From assembly GCF_027596085.1 (NCBI RefSeq), contig NC_072458.1, forward strand, positions 20,509,351-20,573,350: a stretch of DNA of 64,000 nt, read 5' to 3'. The translations under genes were made by a program, and so were the position numbers. Below the pieces are notes generated by a model, which saw nothing but the letters and a program-made list of their open reading frames with translations, ran no database searches and was not told the DNA's origin. Shown here in pieces: positions 14,595 through 26,517 of the stretch (positions within the stretch are counted from its first letter, which is position 1; each line of letters opens with the position of its first letter). This stretch comes from Anoplopoma fimbria (taxonomy: Eukaryota; Chordata; Actinopteri; Perciformes; Anoplopomatidae).

Positions 14595-15384
14595 AGGGCG
14601 CTTTCTCAACTAACCTGTTTGATTCGGTTAAAACAAACAGGTCAGTTTGTCCGGTTAGTACGGTTCGTTAGCACTGGTGTGAAAGCTGTCAATCAAACTC
14701 TTGGTGTGAACCAAACAACGGAAAACGATACCGCCTGAAAAGGTGTGTCTCTGCCCGCCCCCAAGCGGACTCTGGTACGGTTTGTTTGTGGTGTGAAAGC
14801 AAACTAACCAACCATAGGATTGTATAATTGCAGCATGTTTTCAAAAGCTAAACTACTAATAAATCCATCCATAGATGGTGAAATCTGGAGTCTGAAGGAC
14901 CATGTATATGACCTTTAAATGCAAATAAACACATGATTTAAAAAAGGTCAAAAGCTGTTAGAACTCCTGTGCTTCTGCACTTTGTCAGGTCATTAAGTCC
15001 ATTAAAAAGTGTGTGACAGTGATCCCACATCAACAAGCCTCATGTGTGTCTTCTGGAGTGCACTAAGGGGCTTTTGTACAGTCCTGTCTCTACCTGTTAG
15101 TCATTACTCATCATAACATGCATTTGCAGTCTAATAATGCCTTTTAGTCAGTTATGTCTTTGTAAGATGTGACACTGATTTGAATGAAATATGATTTCCC
15201 CATGTGGGTCCTGATGATGCAGGAGGACAAATGCCAAAACTGACTAAACAAGTTACCTGTAAGTCTGTGTGACATGTTTGCTCCTCTTGGTTTGTTTGTG
15301 TGAACCGGATCAGAACTAAAGTGAAAGTCTTTTTTGTCCCTTGTTCTGAACCAAATTAACTAAACTAAAGGAGTGAAACACCCT
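14595..15384. mobile_element. MITE, about 790 bp, hAT-like style
   Basis: The left end (AGGGCGCTTTCTCAAC...) and the reverse complement of the right end (AGGGTGTTTCACTCC...) form imperfect terminal inverted repeats of about 35 bp, both leading into GATTCGGTT/AATTTGGTT-type sequence. Subterminal segments repeat GGTTTGTTTGTG and its relatives. There is no coding capacity. Class assignment rests on general resemblance; a clear target duplication was not seen. Confidence 0.55.
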
Positions 15385-17129
15385 TAACCTTGTGTTAACC
15401 AAAGACATCCAGTCATTTAACCAAAAAAACATTTAAAAAAAACACTGACTTGAGACAAGGAAGCCGACTTCCAGCTTTTAGGACTTCTTCCTGCAGCACT
15501 CTATAGTCATTGACGATCCTACATTCATCCACTACATTCATTTCCCTTTCAATTCCACACAATCTGTGGTGCATCAAAGCAGTGACACAGGTCAATCACT
15601 GAATTGATCTAAGAAAAAAAAAAAAAAAACGTGTTTGCAATTTCATAACACAGATAAAAGACTAATTATCACGCTACCTCGAGTATATCTGCGTTCATAA
15701 AGCAAACTGAGTTTAACTGCTGGCTTCTAATTAACCCACGTTTGTATAAGTGAATAGAACTGTTTACTTAACACCTAATCTTATTTGCATCAGATAATTC
15801 AATAGCCGACACGGTGCCTAGGTGTCATACACCGACTCTGGCGTCATGTGTCTTTATAAAGGCTGGAAATAAGATCCTCAACAGTGTGTTTTAACCAAAC
15901 GATGGAATCCACCTGCAGAGATCAAGGACTCGGAGATTCAATTAGCAGCAAAGCGACGGTAAACACGGTTGGAGCCGAGAGGAAAAAAGCACGTAGCAAA
16001 AGGTAAAACTCTGGGCCTCAAATGCAATCTGTTCCCTAAAGAAGATGAAGACTAAAGGTGAAGTTCTGCAAATCTTCTCCTTGGATCTCATACATAACAA
16101 ACCTTGATTTTTTTCTTTCACTTTGTACTCTGACATGTGTGGATGGATGTGATAATGTGTGGAGTTAGATAGTGCAATGTTTAATTGATTTTGTCAGATA
16201 AAAGAAGGTTTTGTTAAAGTTGAAAGGGTTTGCAGAGGTGACATGAGCGTTAATTAATGTCGGTATTTTGGTCTGCCAGTACCTTCAACGTTTTTTCATC
16301 GTGTTCATCAATAAGGAGGATTTGTATAACACTGTATTCATAATAGTAGTACCTTTAAAGTTAATGTGTCTTTATTTTCTATATAAAGAAAAAAAAAGGA
16401 ATAAACAAATGGTGATTTTGTGTAAACTACTGTCCCTTTAAGAGTCGGCGCACTCAGTTGTTACAATAAGCTGTTTTAGGGCGAATTAACAAGGGCCGAT
16501 AAAATTTGCACAAATAGCGTGATGATAAATTAGCTTCACATTTTGTTTGAAAACTTCTGTACAATTAAACCAACAACGCTTTTTTTTGTACAGCCGCTTT
16601 TGACTAGTTCAGCTAACAGTTCAAAGAGCTAGTAACTAAACAAGCCCGACCAACTGAGGATATTAATACAGTATTATTAGTTTTTTACTGATTTCATCAT
16701 AGCTCAGTGATGACATGAAGTTCACAACATGTTTTAGCCCATTTAATATAATGAAATCTAAAAATATGCGATCTTAACTTTTCATCTCTCAGTGCAACTT
16801 CTACCAGCGTCTGCTCAAAAACAACTACATTTTTACTTTGATTTATTTCTACACTCGTAAATACAGCTCTACAAAATTAAAGTTTCATCACAGAAGTGCT
16901 TTAGAACATATTTTTACTCTCTGCAGTCCTGAAACGCAAACACACAAACAGATTACAAACTATCCAAACAAGGAGAACGCAAACTAGAAGCTGCCTCTTA
17001 ATCCCAGCAACACATTGAGATGAAAAAAAGATAACGGAGACCAATAACAGATTAATCTAATAAATCTGACTTGCTTGGGCCACCGCACACATAGACGACC
17101 ACTGCTGTATAAACAAGTGGAGGTAATTG

Positions 17130-17179
<50 letters not shown>

Positions 17180-17452
17180 ATGGCCTGACGGGCAGAGAGA
17201 GAGAGAGCGAGAGAGAGACGTTCAGCACCAAAGCTGCCCTCACCATCTGGCCTTGGCAAAATGAACAGTGTTCCTCCACAGCCTCTCTCTACCTCCATCA
17301 CTCACTGGGGGATTTGATACTCATCCACCCAAAGAGATTAAGCGCTTCCATATTCCAGTCATATTCCCCGGGTTGCTTTGCTTTCTAAAAAACAGTGTTT
17401 GTGTGCCAACATGTTGGCGGGATGGGCTAGCAGGGGTCAGCAGTAGCCGGGC

Positions 17453-17499
<47 letters not shown>

Positions 17500-18367
17500 T
17501 GGGGGATAAAAAAAGAAAGAGAGAAGACGGGAAATGACATGTAAACATTTTAAACCTGGGCGTCGCCCCAAAAAACCCCACTTGATCAAGGTGAGAAAAA
17601 AAAGTGGTTTTCTGTGGGTCATGTTGGTATAATGAGTACAACGATGAATTTAAATAGGAGCTGCACACATTCGCGGCTCCACAGGAGACCTGCAGGGAGC
17701 TTTAAGGGGTATTGAAAGTGTGTGTGTGTAGTCAATGTGTGTGTGTGTGTTTTGTTCCTCAGAGTCTGAGTTCACAAGTTGAGGGACTGAAATAAATAAA
17801 AACAACAACGTACACGTTGGTATCGCTACACCTGTGAGGACATTCTATTGACTCACAGTCCTTTCCGTTCCTGTAACCTTGACTTACATTAAAGAAAATC
17901 CATAACTTCTAAATCCAGGGGCATAACCCCTTTAATAAATCATTTTGGCACGACCAAAAGGATTTTCCCTCATCTTGGTATCGTTGTTAGAACATTTCAA
18001 AGAAAAACAAAACATCCCACACATAAAACCCCCCAAATCACTTGACAGGAGTGTAAACCCACTGCGCTGTAAGAGGCTTTACCAGAAAAGATCACACGTT
18101 CATGTATTCCTCTCCTCTCCCCCCCAACCCCACCCCCGTCACCACCACCGCTGCCTCCTCTTTTTTTTTTTTTTTTTCTATTTGCTTGTTTGTTCCTTCT
18201 GTCAAATTCAGAGAAACTGACAACAGGATTAAAGAGTGCAAAGTGAGGACAAATGAGCTTTTGGTCAATCTCACTGGACTGAGACCTTTTGATGATCTGC
18301 GAACGTTCTCATTCTCCTAAAAAAAGATGTGACTGACTCACTGAACGTGTGTGTGTGTGTGACCCTG

Positions 18368-18422
<55 letters not shown>

Positions 18423-20514
18423 TACAATGTATGAAAATATAACAGAAGAAGAATGCACGCTTGTGTTAAAAAAAAAAAACCCAGTGCAGTCTGGGTCACC
18501 TCCCGTGATAGCCGGGGTTAGCGTTCCCTCTCATATTCCCCCTAGTGCTAAATAATTCAGGGAGGACAACAAGGCTCACCCCATCTCAGGTCTTAACCCC
18601 CCCCGCTGTGCCTCATCCCTCACACACACAAACTAACAGTGAACTGTATTCACGTGTCGCCGCAAAGGAGATTCAAACCCATCCAAGGACACATAACACT
18701 ACTAAATATTCCATTGTGTGGAATTGCATGTTTTCCTTTATTCAAAAGAAGAAAAGTGCTCATTACTGAAAAGCATAATGATGATGAAAAGCAGATTGGG
18801 AGGCATAAGGGACAAGACATAATTACATCAAAGGGCTCAAAATACGGAAATCCACATTTCACACACACACAAAGTCGCACAATGAACAACAGAAGCGTCC
18901 CGTCCTTCGGTGTTTGTTTTTTTCGACACCCTTCAGAGCTGAATATTTGATGGGAGCGCTCGCCAGCAAATTTTTTATTCAGTCGCAGAGTGATTTTCCG
19001 TGTTTTGGACACCTTCTCAGAGGAGATGGGATTTATATGGAATGGCACCTGCTCCAGTTGCTGATTCAGGATGCATCAATCCGATACGGCTATCGGGCCG
19101 ATACTGACGAGAATGGCTGGATTTGGTATCGGCGACAATGGGGGAAGATCTATTGAAATAAATTCTGTGTTTACATCTGATGAACCGTGTGTGTAGTACG
19201 TAAAGCAGCATGCCCACAGGTGAAAAACTACAAACTTGTCAGCTGTTAGAAGGCATTTAAAACGGCTACTATATCTGTAAAGCCATTGTTTCAAGGGGTG
19301 ACAGTAGGGCTGTAAAATAAAACATACAAAAAAATAAATAACACAAAAATAAATAAAACCAACTTCGTCAAATAGCATCATGCCGATAAATTCAAAAAAA
19401 ATTATATCTATATATTTATTTGTTAAGTTAGAAAAAAAACGTATTTTCGTCAGGCCTGATGTTGCCTTACACATAAATGAAAGATCCCAGTCCAAAATAA
19501 ACAGACAGTCATACAGCTTATTAATCAAAAACTTGTAGATTGGTACTTAGTAGCAGCCGATAACCAAAACCCAGGTATCAATATTGGTATCTTGGATGAA
19601 AAAGTCACTAAAATCACTAAAAACTATATTTCAATAATGGGACCTTATGACCTTTCTTACTATGCACTCAAATACCCAAACTACTATACTATTTAGTATG
19701 CCAGAAAAAGGTTTAGTATGTCCCAATACATAGTATGTCAAACGCATACCGCCATTAATACCAGGATGTTCCTCTACATCCGATCGAACGTTGCAATCCA
19801 ATTTTCACTCTTGTTTTAGCTCTGTTTTTGTTCTCCACCACTTCCTGGAATATCTGGATATTAAGTTGCTCAATGCAACACTATGTTCAAAGAACTAGTT
19901 GGTAACTCTGTCTGTTTTGTGATTGGATGCCGTGAAACTGAACAAAACAGGTGATTTTTGGATCTGAAAACCAAAACAAAGAGCTCAAAGAGAGCGAAAA
20001 AGCTCCGTAGAGGGGAAGTGAAGTGACAATGTTCCTTTTCACATTACAGTACATGTAGTTATTTTATCGCCTGCTAATTTAAGAAAAAAAAGAGTTATAG
20101 CTGATGTCCAGTGACCGACCACTTCACTGTTCATTTAGATCATTTCTAAAAAAACAATTCCATGTGTCCAGTTTCCTTCAGTGGAATTTATACCGTTTAT
20201 ACGGTTACTGTGCATTTCAATAAATCTGTTTCCAAAGGTCTGCAGACACTGCAGGATATGAGCACATACATCATTAGTCCAACTCACATTGCAAAACATT
20301 TACAAACATCTTTCCTCCAGCTGTAATCTTTCCTGTAAGAGGCTGACTGTCAGTGTTGCCTTTAATATCTACGTATTTGGTGTCAAATGTTTGTTTTTAC
20401 GAAGTGCTGTTTCTGCAAATATATTGAGAACATACGACAGTTTAATAGACACAAATCCGCCAGTTGACGGGAACATTTGCAATGGATGTTTTAACCTGGG
20501 CGGATCTGTGGTGT

Positions 20515-20850
20515 CGGGCTAGCAATGTTGGGTTTCAATTCCCGGGCTGGACGGCCCTTCTGTGTGGAGATTGCATGTTCCCCATGCGTTAGCGTAGGTT
20601 CTCTTTGGGTTCTACGGCTTCTTCCCATAATTCAAAGACATGCAGCTTAGGTAAATTGATTACTCTTAAATTGCCCTTAGGTGTGCATGTGGTTGTGAAT
20701 GGCTGTCTGTCTCCATTGTTGGCTCTGCAATAGTCTGGAAACCTGTCAAGGGTGAAGCATGCCTTTGCGCAATATCAGCTGGCATCGACCTGATAACAGG
20801 ATAAGTGGTTAAAGATAAAGGTTGGATGGTTGGATGGATGGATGGATGTT
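20515..20850 (+). mobile_element. RTE-type (Rex3-like) LINE 3' tail
   Basis: The segment contains the typical fish LINE 3' blocks GGAGATTGCATGTTCCCCATG, AAAGACATGCAG, TGGTTGTGAATGGCTGTCTGT and AACAGGATAAGTGG, ending in a (GGAT)n tail at 20825-20848. Short tandem repeat tails of this kind are usual for RTE-clade LINEs. No reverse transcriptase remains, so this is a 5'-truncated copy. The family name is from memory. Confidence 0.65.
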
Positions 20851-22292
20851 TTAACCTGGAACATGCACCATGAATAACCAAGAAAAACATGCTATATTTA
20901 GAAGTAGGCTACGGTTCCAAAATGCTATCATTCATCATCCAACACATGTTCACAATAATGTGAATTAAGATAATTAAAATATTTTGGCTTAAACTTAATA
21001 GAACACTCCCATTTAGAGTTTCTAAAAAAAAAACTGGCAATAGATCTAAGAAAGTCTGTAGACCGAAGCTAATGAACAGCAGTGAGATCTAACAGACCTG
21101 AAGAGAAAAAACACCAGAGTCCTTCAGCAGCAGCATATAGACTCTATGAATGAAAAGTTGTTTACTGTATGTTATATCATTGAAGGGGTTTTCCACAGAC
21201 ATGCAGCATGTCTAATCATGAACCACTTACTCTAAAGAACCGTTAAACAATCAGTTCACTCGGAAGTGAGGAAATTGCATCTATAGCTGAGCCAGATTCC
21301 ATTTAACATTTAAAGGAACAGTGTGTCGCATTTAGGGGGATCTATTGGCAGAAATTTAATTAAATATATTTATATATATTCCATTTCTAAAAAAGTATAT
21401 TAATCACCTGAAAATAATAGCTCAAACTCACTGAACATGCCAAAGATTGTTTATGAGGTAAGAGAAGCTTCACTCAACTGAGTTTTTTTGTAGTCCCAAC
21501 AACTACAACAGAGTGAAACGTCTTACCTCTTGTGGATCACGTGACACAAATTTGACATTATCTTCTTCCACTTTTATTCATGTCAATAATGGAAAAAATG
21601 AGGTGTTAAGGTGTATCTGTAATATACATTTTTTTTGGCCTAAATAGCCACCTTTTTCTAAAATACTGCTGGTTTTGTGGTGTTTTTATCTCTGATGCTA
21701 GCAGTGCGCCATCAGAGCATCAACTGACGCATGCTAATTGACGCGGAGCCTGCCGCCATATTTCTACAGTAGCCCAGAATGGACAAACCAAACAAAAACT
21801 GCCTCTAAATAGGGATTTTTGCAACCTTTACCATTTATCTTTTTTATAATAAAATAATAACACAATTTATTTATAAAGCGCTTTTCACAGACAGAAGTCA
21901 CAAAGTGCTAAACAGCAGGGGAATTTCAGACAAGCGAGAAAACAAATAACAAATCAATAAAAACAAGACATAAAACATGAAAGGGTATTAAGATGTCAAT
22001 AAACAATAGATCAATTTATCTAGGCATCATCTCTGGGAATGGGACCCAAAGCTCCCAGTGCTTTTAGTTCACAGGTGGACGGTCCAAGTAGTCTCACTTG
22101 TGGCTCTGCGTCTCACTCTCACACACTCACACACACACACTTTCACACCAAGCCTGCGATATCTCAGCACACACCAGATAACCAAGTGTTTGGCTGCCTC
22201 TGGTCGGCCAGCCTGTGGTTCAGAGATCACAACACAGCTTCCAGACATTAACGTGACTCACCCTTCACTGTGCAAGCGCACACAGCGTACAT

Positions 22293-22298
<6 letters not shown>

Positions 22299-22323
<25 letters not shown>
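22299..22323. repeat. (CA)n microsatellite
   Basis: A short pure CA run. It is followed by a region with repeated GGGGACC motifs, typical of a fish interspersed repeat. Confidence 0.9.
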
Positions 22324-22333
22324 TACTGGTATT

Positions 22334-22650
22334 CATGGCTACTGGGGACCAACTTTTTAATCATCACTGGTGGGGACCACCCTTTCTAGAGGTGCTAGAG
22401 GTGTGAAAAAAATTCAGCACACTCACTACTGTTTAGTTAGCCTATACATGCCTTAAAACCTGCAAATTTCCATTAAAATGTTTTCCCCATCATATATGGG
22501 GACCACTGAAAAATCAAGTCAATGTGTTGATAGGGGACCGAATTTGCATGAATTTGCAAAGAATTTACATAATTCACACCTTCATACTTGACTTTTTGGG
22601 GACCATACTGGTCCCCAAAAAGTCATGTCCATCGTTATTATTATCAGTTA
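22334..22650. repeat. GGGGACC-rich repeat with hairpin
   Basis: GGGGACC or its complement occurs several times (22345, 22373, 22498, 22599, 22610). At 22589-22625 two perfect 17-nt arms (TGACTTTTTGGGGACCA and its complement) are separated by three bases. Related GGGGACC blocks lie in introns of the neighbouring minus-strand gene at 27870-27890 and 28360-28450. Confidence 0.6.
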
Positions 22651-22929
22651 TTATCATTAAAAAAATCTTAAATTTACTTTTGATTTTAATATGCCATACT
22701 CAAACCATAAATTAGTACATTTAATCAACTAAAAACCGCAAGGACACATCAGGAGGACAAAAAATGGAAGAGGTGCCATGTAGGAGAGTCAGGCATCTCA
22801 TCAGTCACTTCCCTGAAAAAAAAAAACTACTGTGCAACCTTTCACTTGACGCAAGAACCTTGTACCTCACAACTGGCATGATGGTGCGTGGTCCACTGCA
22901 AAGATGCTTCCAAGGTTGTACAAAAAAGC

Positions 22930-23300
22930 AAGAAGGCAGCTGTTCGCAACAACCACAGCCTCATGGCCATCACCACATTGAAGCTGTTGGATGAAGGACT
23001 TGAAGCAAGGGAATTCATGACAGTAAGACGCTGCTTCAAATGTTACATAATTGTAGAGTCATAATGTCAATTAGTGATACTATCTTATTAGAACCAATAA
23101 TAGTTGGACCTAACAAATAAGACTGTCTTGCAGGGCTTAGAGAGCAAGGAGGAGCTACTGGGCTTAGAGAGCAAGGAGGAGGTACTGGAGGCTCCAGGAA
23201 AAGATGGAGCCACGTCAAGTAACCAATGGTTGTACCTTTTTGTTTGTCATAAAATAAAATACTTAAATCTTTTCTGTCCTAATTCTTTATCTGCATTTCC
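22930..23300 (+). other. Possible 3' end of an unknown plus-strand spliced gene
   Basis: Two open segments can be joined by good splice sites: one ending at 23022 (ACA|gtaagac) and one starting at 23134 after ttgcag, a 111 bp intron with matching phase. The first reads through LMAITTLKLLDEGLEAREF, the second opens with a perfectly placed 27-bp tandem repeat (23134-23160, 23161-23187) encoding nearly identical nine-residue units GLESKEELL and GLESKEEVL. AATAAA lies at 23253-23258. I do not recognise the protein, and upstream exons are not visible; it may be a remnant or chance. Confidence 0.22.
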
Positions 23301-23618
23301 GTCCACTCTTTTAAGCGCTGTATAATGGCAATAGCACAGAATAATAATACAGTAGTATTTAGCACATAATGACCTCTTCATGTGATATTGCTTCAAACCA
23401 TCATTGAGTGATGTAGTTCTTTGTAATGACTATCAATAAGGACCAACTCCAGATCAATTGAAATAATTGTCACTGTTTAATAAACAGATGGCCTGCCACG
23501 TTGGCCCCAACTTTAAGCTTTCAAGTATCAAGCTAAGAAAAACAGTGAAAATAACCATAACATAAGACATAAGCAAAGCACTGCTCACAAAACTAGCAGA
23601 ATCAGCCTTTTTTAAACA

Positions 23619-25393
23619 TTAGGAATGCTGGACTTTCTTTTTGTACGCTGTGATGCGGTTGTATACATAATATTTTAACATTTGCCAATCCCGATTATTG
23701 AGAGCTGCTGGCTCAGCTCTTAGACACTTTTCACAGTCTCTCTTTGAAGGGACGATGCATGAAGTGATGAACCGCTTCATATGCTTTTCAACGGCTTTTA
23801 CCTCTTCGTCCTGCCATGGTTTTCTTTTCCTGGGAGCTTTACCTGTGAGTGGGTGAAAAAAATGTCAACACATAGACCTTACACTTATGTAGTACATATC
23901 TTGTTTACCTGACCACACAAAGGACTGTACATGGTTCAGTCACCATTTCACACAAGATCATCGATGTTCAGAGATTATTACTGTGTTCTGGCACCCAGTG
24001 ATTTATGCCACCATGGAACATCACCAGACCCATTAGCTTTAAGCAGTGGCACTGCGAGCGTACTGCTGTTGCAATTCACATTTGAGTTGATCTGATTTGT
24101 AATGAAAAAAAAAAGATTTAAATCACCTTTGACAGACATCACAGCTGTGAGCCGGTCATCATCTCCAGAAAGTGGCTTGCTCCTCTTGCTCACTGATGGG
24201 ACTGCATTCCTCACCTCTGCTGATGATTCTATGAAATAGATGAATGATATATTTGTTAGATATACAGACAAGGAAACAAACATGAGAGGAAATGCCTTTG
24301 TGCAGCGGGACTCATTGTATGCTTGATGAGATTGAAAGATGTGGACTTAATTTCTGATGTTGTAATTTCTCTATTATTTAAGTCACATCTTATCCCTTTC
24401 AATCTCTCCTTTAAGCCACGTTCCCACTCGCGGTATTGGCTCTACTCGCTTTTGGAAGCTGGTACCTTTTGGGGGGACAGTTTCCACTGCAAAAATAGTA
24501 CCCCCTGGATGACGCACAGGACTTCCATAAAGCTGCTGGTCCACTTGCTAGATATGAGTGGAGTCATCCAGCCTTTCTGTCGTTTCGCAAGTGAGCAACA
24601 TGAAGGTTTGTAGCTCCCCCAAAGAGCATGGCGTGCCCTTTTTGGCTGCTGCAACTGACGCCTAGACACTTTTACCCCGTGCGTGGTTATTGTCTGTGAC
24701 AAAACTCGGAACCAATCAGTGTCTGCAATGTGTCGAGGTCACTTTTTATAAAGTACGAGGCTGCTTTTGTGGAAACCTGAAGGAGCAGGTAAAAAAAAAA
24801 AAAAAAAAAAAAAAGTACATCCAGGTACCAGTAGGGCTGGGCAATTAATCGAAAATGGACCCTCGATCTCGATTCAGGGACACGTCGATGTTCAGAATTA
24901 CAGAACCAGCAGTATCAGATATTTTTCACTGTCTACCCAGCCATTGTTTAATGCATTCAGGCTTACAGTTACAGTGGCCAAAGCTATATTCACCTTTATG
25001 ATAGTTGGGCTGCTGTTTTCTGATGAAGAGAAGGCCATGTCTGAGATATTTTTTGTAATTTTCTGGTGTCCATTGTACTTATTCTGCTAAAATCAAAGAA
25101 GGAATTAAAAAAAACAACCTTCAACAGGTGTTGCGGCTCCGACACGGTCATCTTCTGCTGCTGATGGTGTATCTCTCTTGCGTGTTGGTGGGGGCCTTCT
25201 TCCTCTGTCAGTGGGGGCCTTCTTCTTCTGTCAGTGGAAGAGTCTCTTCTGCCAAAGACAAAGATTACAGGACATTGAGAAACACACACAGTAAACACTT
25301 CTTTTGAGATAAATGAATATATACCTTGAGATGAATAGTGTCGTCCCCTGGTTTTAGCTGTCTCATCAGTCTCAACAGGACAAATGACCATGT
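23619..25393 (-). CDS. 3' exons of the SET-recombinase gene with conserved C-terminal domain
   Basis: Four exons follow the recombinase. 25325-25393 joins in phase (DMVICPVETDET...). 25119-25248 contains a 23-bp tandem duplication and does not keep the frame. 24127-24228 encodes a Ser/Lys-rich linker ending GDDDRLTAVMSVKG. The last exon (23619-23842) gives KRKPWQDEEVKAVEKHMKRF, then CEKCLRAEPAALNNRDWQML and ends VQHS-stop. Its Trp/acidic start and Cys-x2-Cys-rich helix resemble the C-terminal module I associate with this fish recombinase family, possibly Myb-like. The 890-bp intron between the second and third of these exons has taken up a MITE (about 24415-24832). Confidence 0.6.
24415..24832. 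mobile_element. MITE in an intron, GGTACC-type, plus hAT-like fragment
   Basis: The segment starts CCACGTTCCCACTCGC and contains GGTACCTTTTGGGGGGACAG and CACTGCAAAAATAGTACC near the left, ending GGTACCAGTAGGGCTGGGC on the right after a poly-A run (24790-24812). These are hallmarks of a common fish MITE family. The adjoining TAGGGCTGGGCAATTAATCG (from 24832) resembles the terminus of hAT-like elements. There is no coding capacity. Ends are approximate. Confidence 0.5.
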
Positions 25394-25473
25394 CTAGAGG
25401 AGATATAAAAAACTTGATTAGCAAATATAAACAAAAGCATGATGGACAAAAGAAAAATGACAAAACAACATAC

Positions 25474-26512
25474 CATCTGGCCCTATTGTGATTTCATCCA
25501 GGTTTTGGCCATGGAACTCAGCCAATCTTCCTTGCTCAAGGGCCATGAGAAGCTTGCTAACCTTGGCAAGCTGCAGTGTTTTCTCAGGTAGTCGATAAAA
25601 CTCACGATGGACTCTAATGTCATGCCCAAGAAAGTTAGCCAACTGGTCCATCTCTGTATCCGTCATGTTGAGAACCGTTGAGAGTGTTGCAGCATGTTTC
25701 CGCAGCCTGGTGGAGGTCAGTGCCTTGGGACACTTTGCACCACATGCTACTGCAAAAGCACGGAGGCAGTCCGAACCACGGAGATGCGTTTTAGCAGCTG
25801 GCCTTGCAAACATGTAGCAATTCTCTTTGAGTACCTCACAAGCCTCTCTCTCTGAAACCAGGAGTTCCAGTGCACTGAGCATTTTCTGAGTCACAAGAAT
25901 AGGAACCGGTCTACCTCTTTTTCCCCTGATCACAATCCTTGTGAAATGTTTGCAGAGTCTTTTCTCTACTTCTGACAGTGCCCAGTCCAAATCCTGGTGA
26001 TGATCAGACTTGTCTCTTGACAAAAATGCAGACAAGGGCATGCTTGCCACTTCTCCTTCCCTGCGACGGTTAAAGAGGATGATCTGTGCTAAGCACACCT
26101 TTGCCAAGTCTATCCAGGTCTTTGTGGAAGGACTTTCAGAGAGTTCTTTGCAGTACTCCTCTTGCTTTTGACTGAGAAACTGGTGCAGTCTCTGCACATC
26201 TTCTGTGAACGGCATCAGAGTGGGAACATTCCACTTTGCTTCATTGAGGTTACGTAGTGCTGTCGCAGAAATCATTTCATTCCACCTTTCGTTGTGGACT
26301 TCCTGAAACTCAGTGGCATTTTTCACAAGTTCATGGTTGTTCATGATCAAGCCCTGAGCTTTTAGGAGTTTGCTGACTTTGACCAATGTATGGCCAATTT
26401 TCTTGGCAAGTGATGGTATTGTGAATTTGTGAGAATCACTGTCATAGCCACAAGTCACCTTGACAGCTTTGATCACCTGCAAGTAATTCTTTGGATTTAT
26501 GAAATCCTCCAC
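25474..26512 (-). CDS. Tyrosine recombinase/integrase catalytic domain
   Basis: The frame resumes in front of VEDFINPKNY and is open to the donor at 25474 (GATG|gtatgt). Counting from 26512, the catalytic residues of the tyrosine-recombinase fold are present and well spaced: Arg151 in FNRRREGEVASM, Lys198 in RGKRGRPVPIL, Arg271 in TSTRLRKHAATL, His297 in FLGHDIRVHREF and the nucleophile Tyr306 nine residues later. The first His of the usual HxxR box is Thr268. Residues 1-130 look like the helical core-binding domain. Such enzymes cut and rejoin DNA through a 3'-phosphotyrosine, with no DNA synthesis. No reverse transcriptase, GIY-YIG or telomerase-like partner is nearby, which argues against DIRS or Ngaro elements and leaves a Crypton-like element or a domesticated host gene. 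The domain itself is unbroken. Confidence 0.82.
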
Positions 26513-26517
26513 TGTTT

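Larger units (their letters stand above)
15390..22330. other. Non-coding region rich in decayed repeats
   Basis: No supported exon. Besides simple repeats (TG at 17134-17178, GA at 17454-17496, TG at 18368-18421) it carries remnants of fish interspersed repeats: GATACGG/TATCGG-type sequence at 19060-19150, a TAGTATG-rich MITE-like block at 19650-19790, the LINE tail at 20515-20850, and an ACAGTGTGTCGCATTTAGG-type MITE from about 21313 with possible extent to 21840. A TTTATAAAGCGCTTTTCACA tail lies near 21868. Confidence 0.45.

Noticed and set aside
19076..19528. 150-codon minus-strand frame
   Set aside because: It crosses GATACGG/TATCGG interspersed-repeat sequence and AT-rich DNA; composition is not protein-like.
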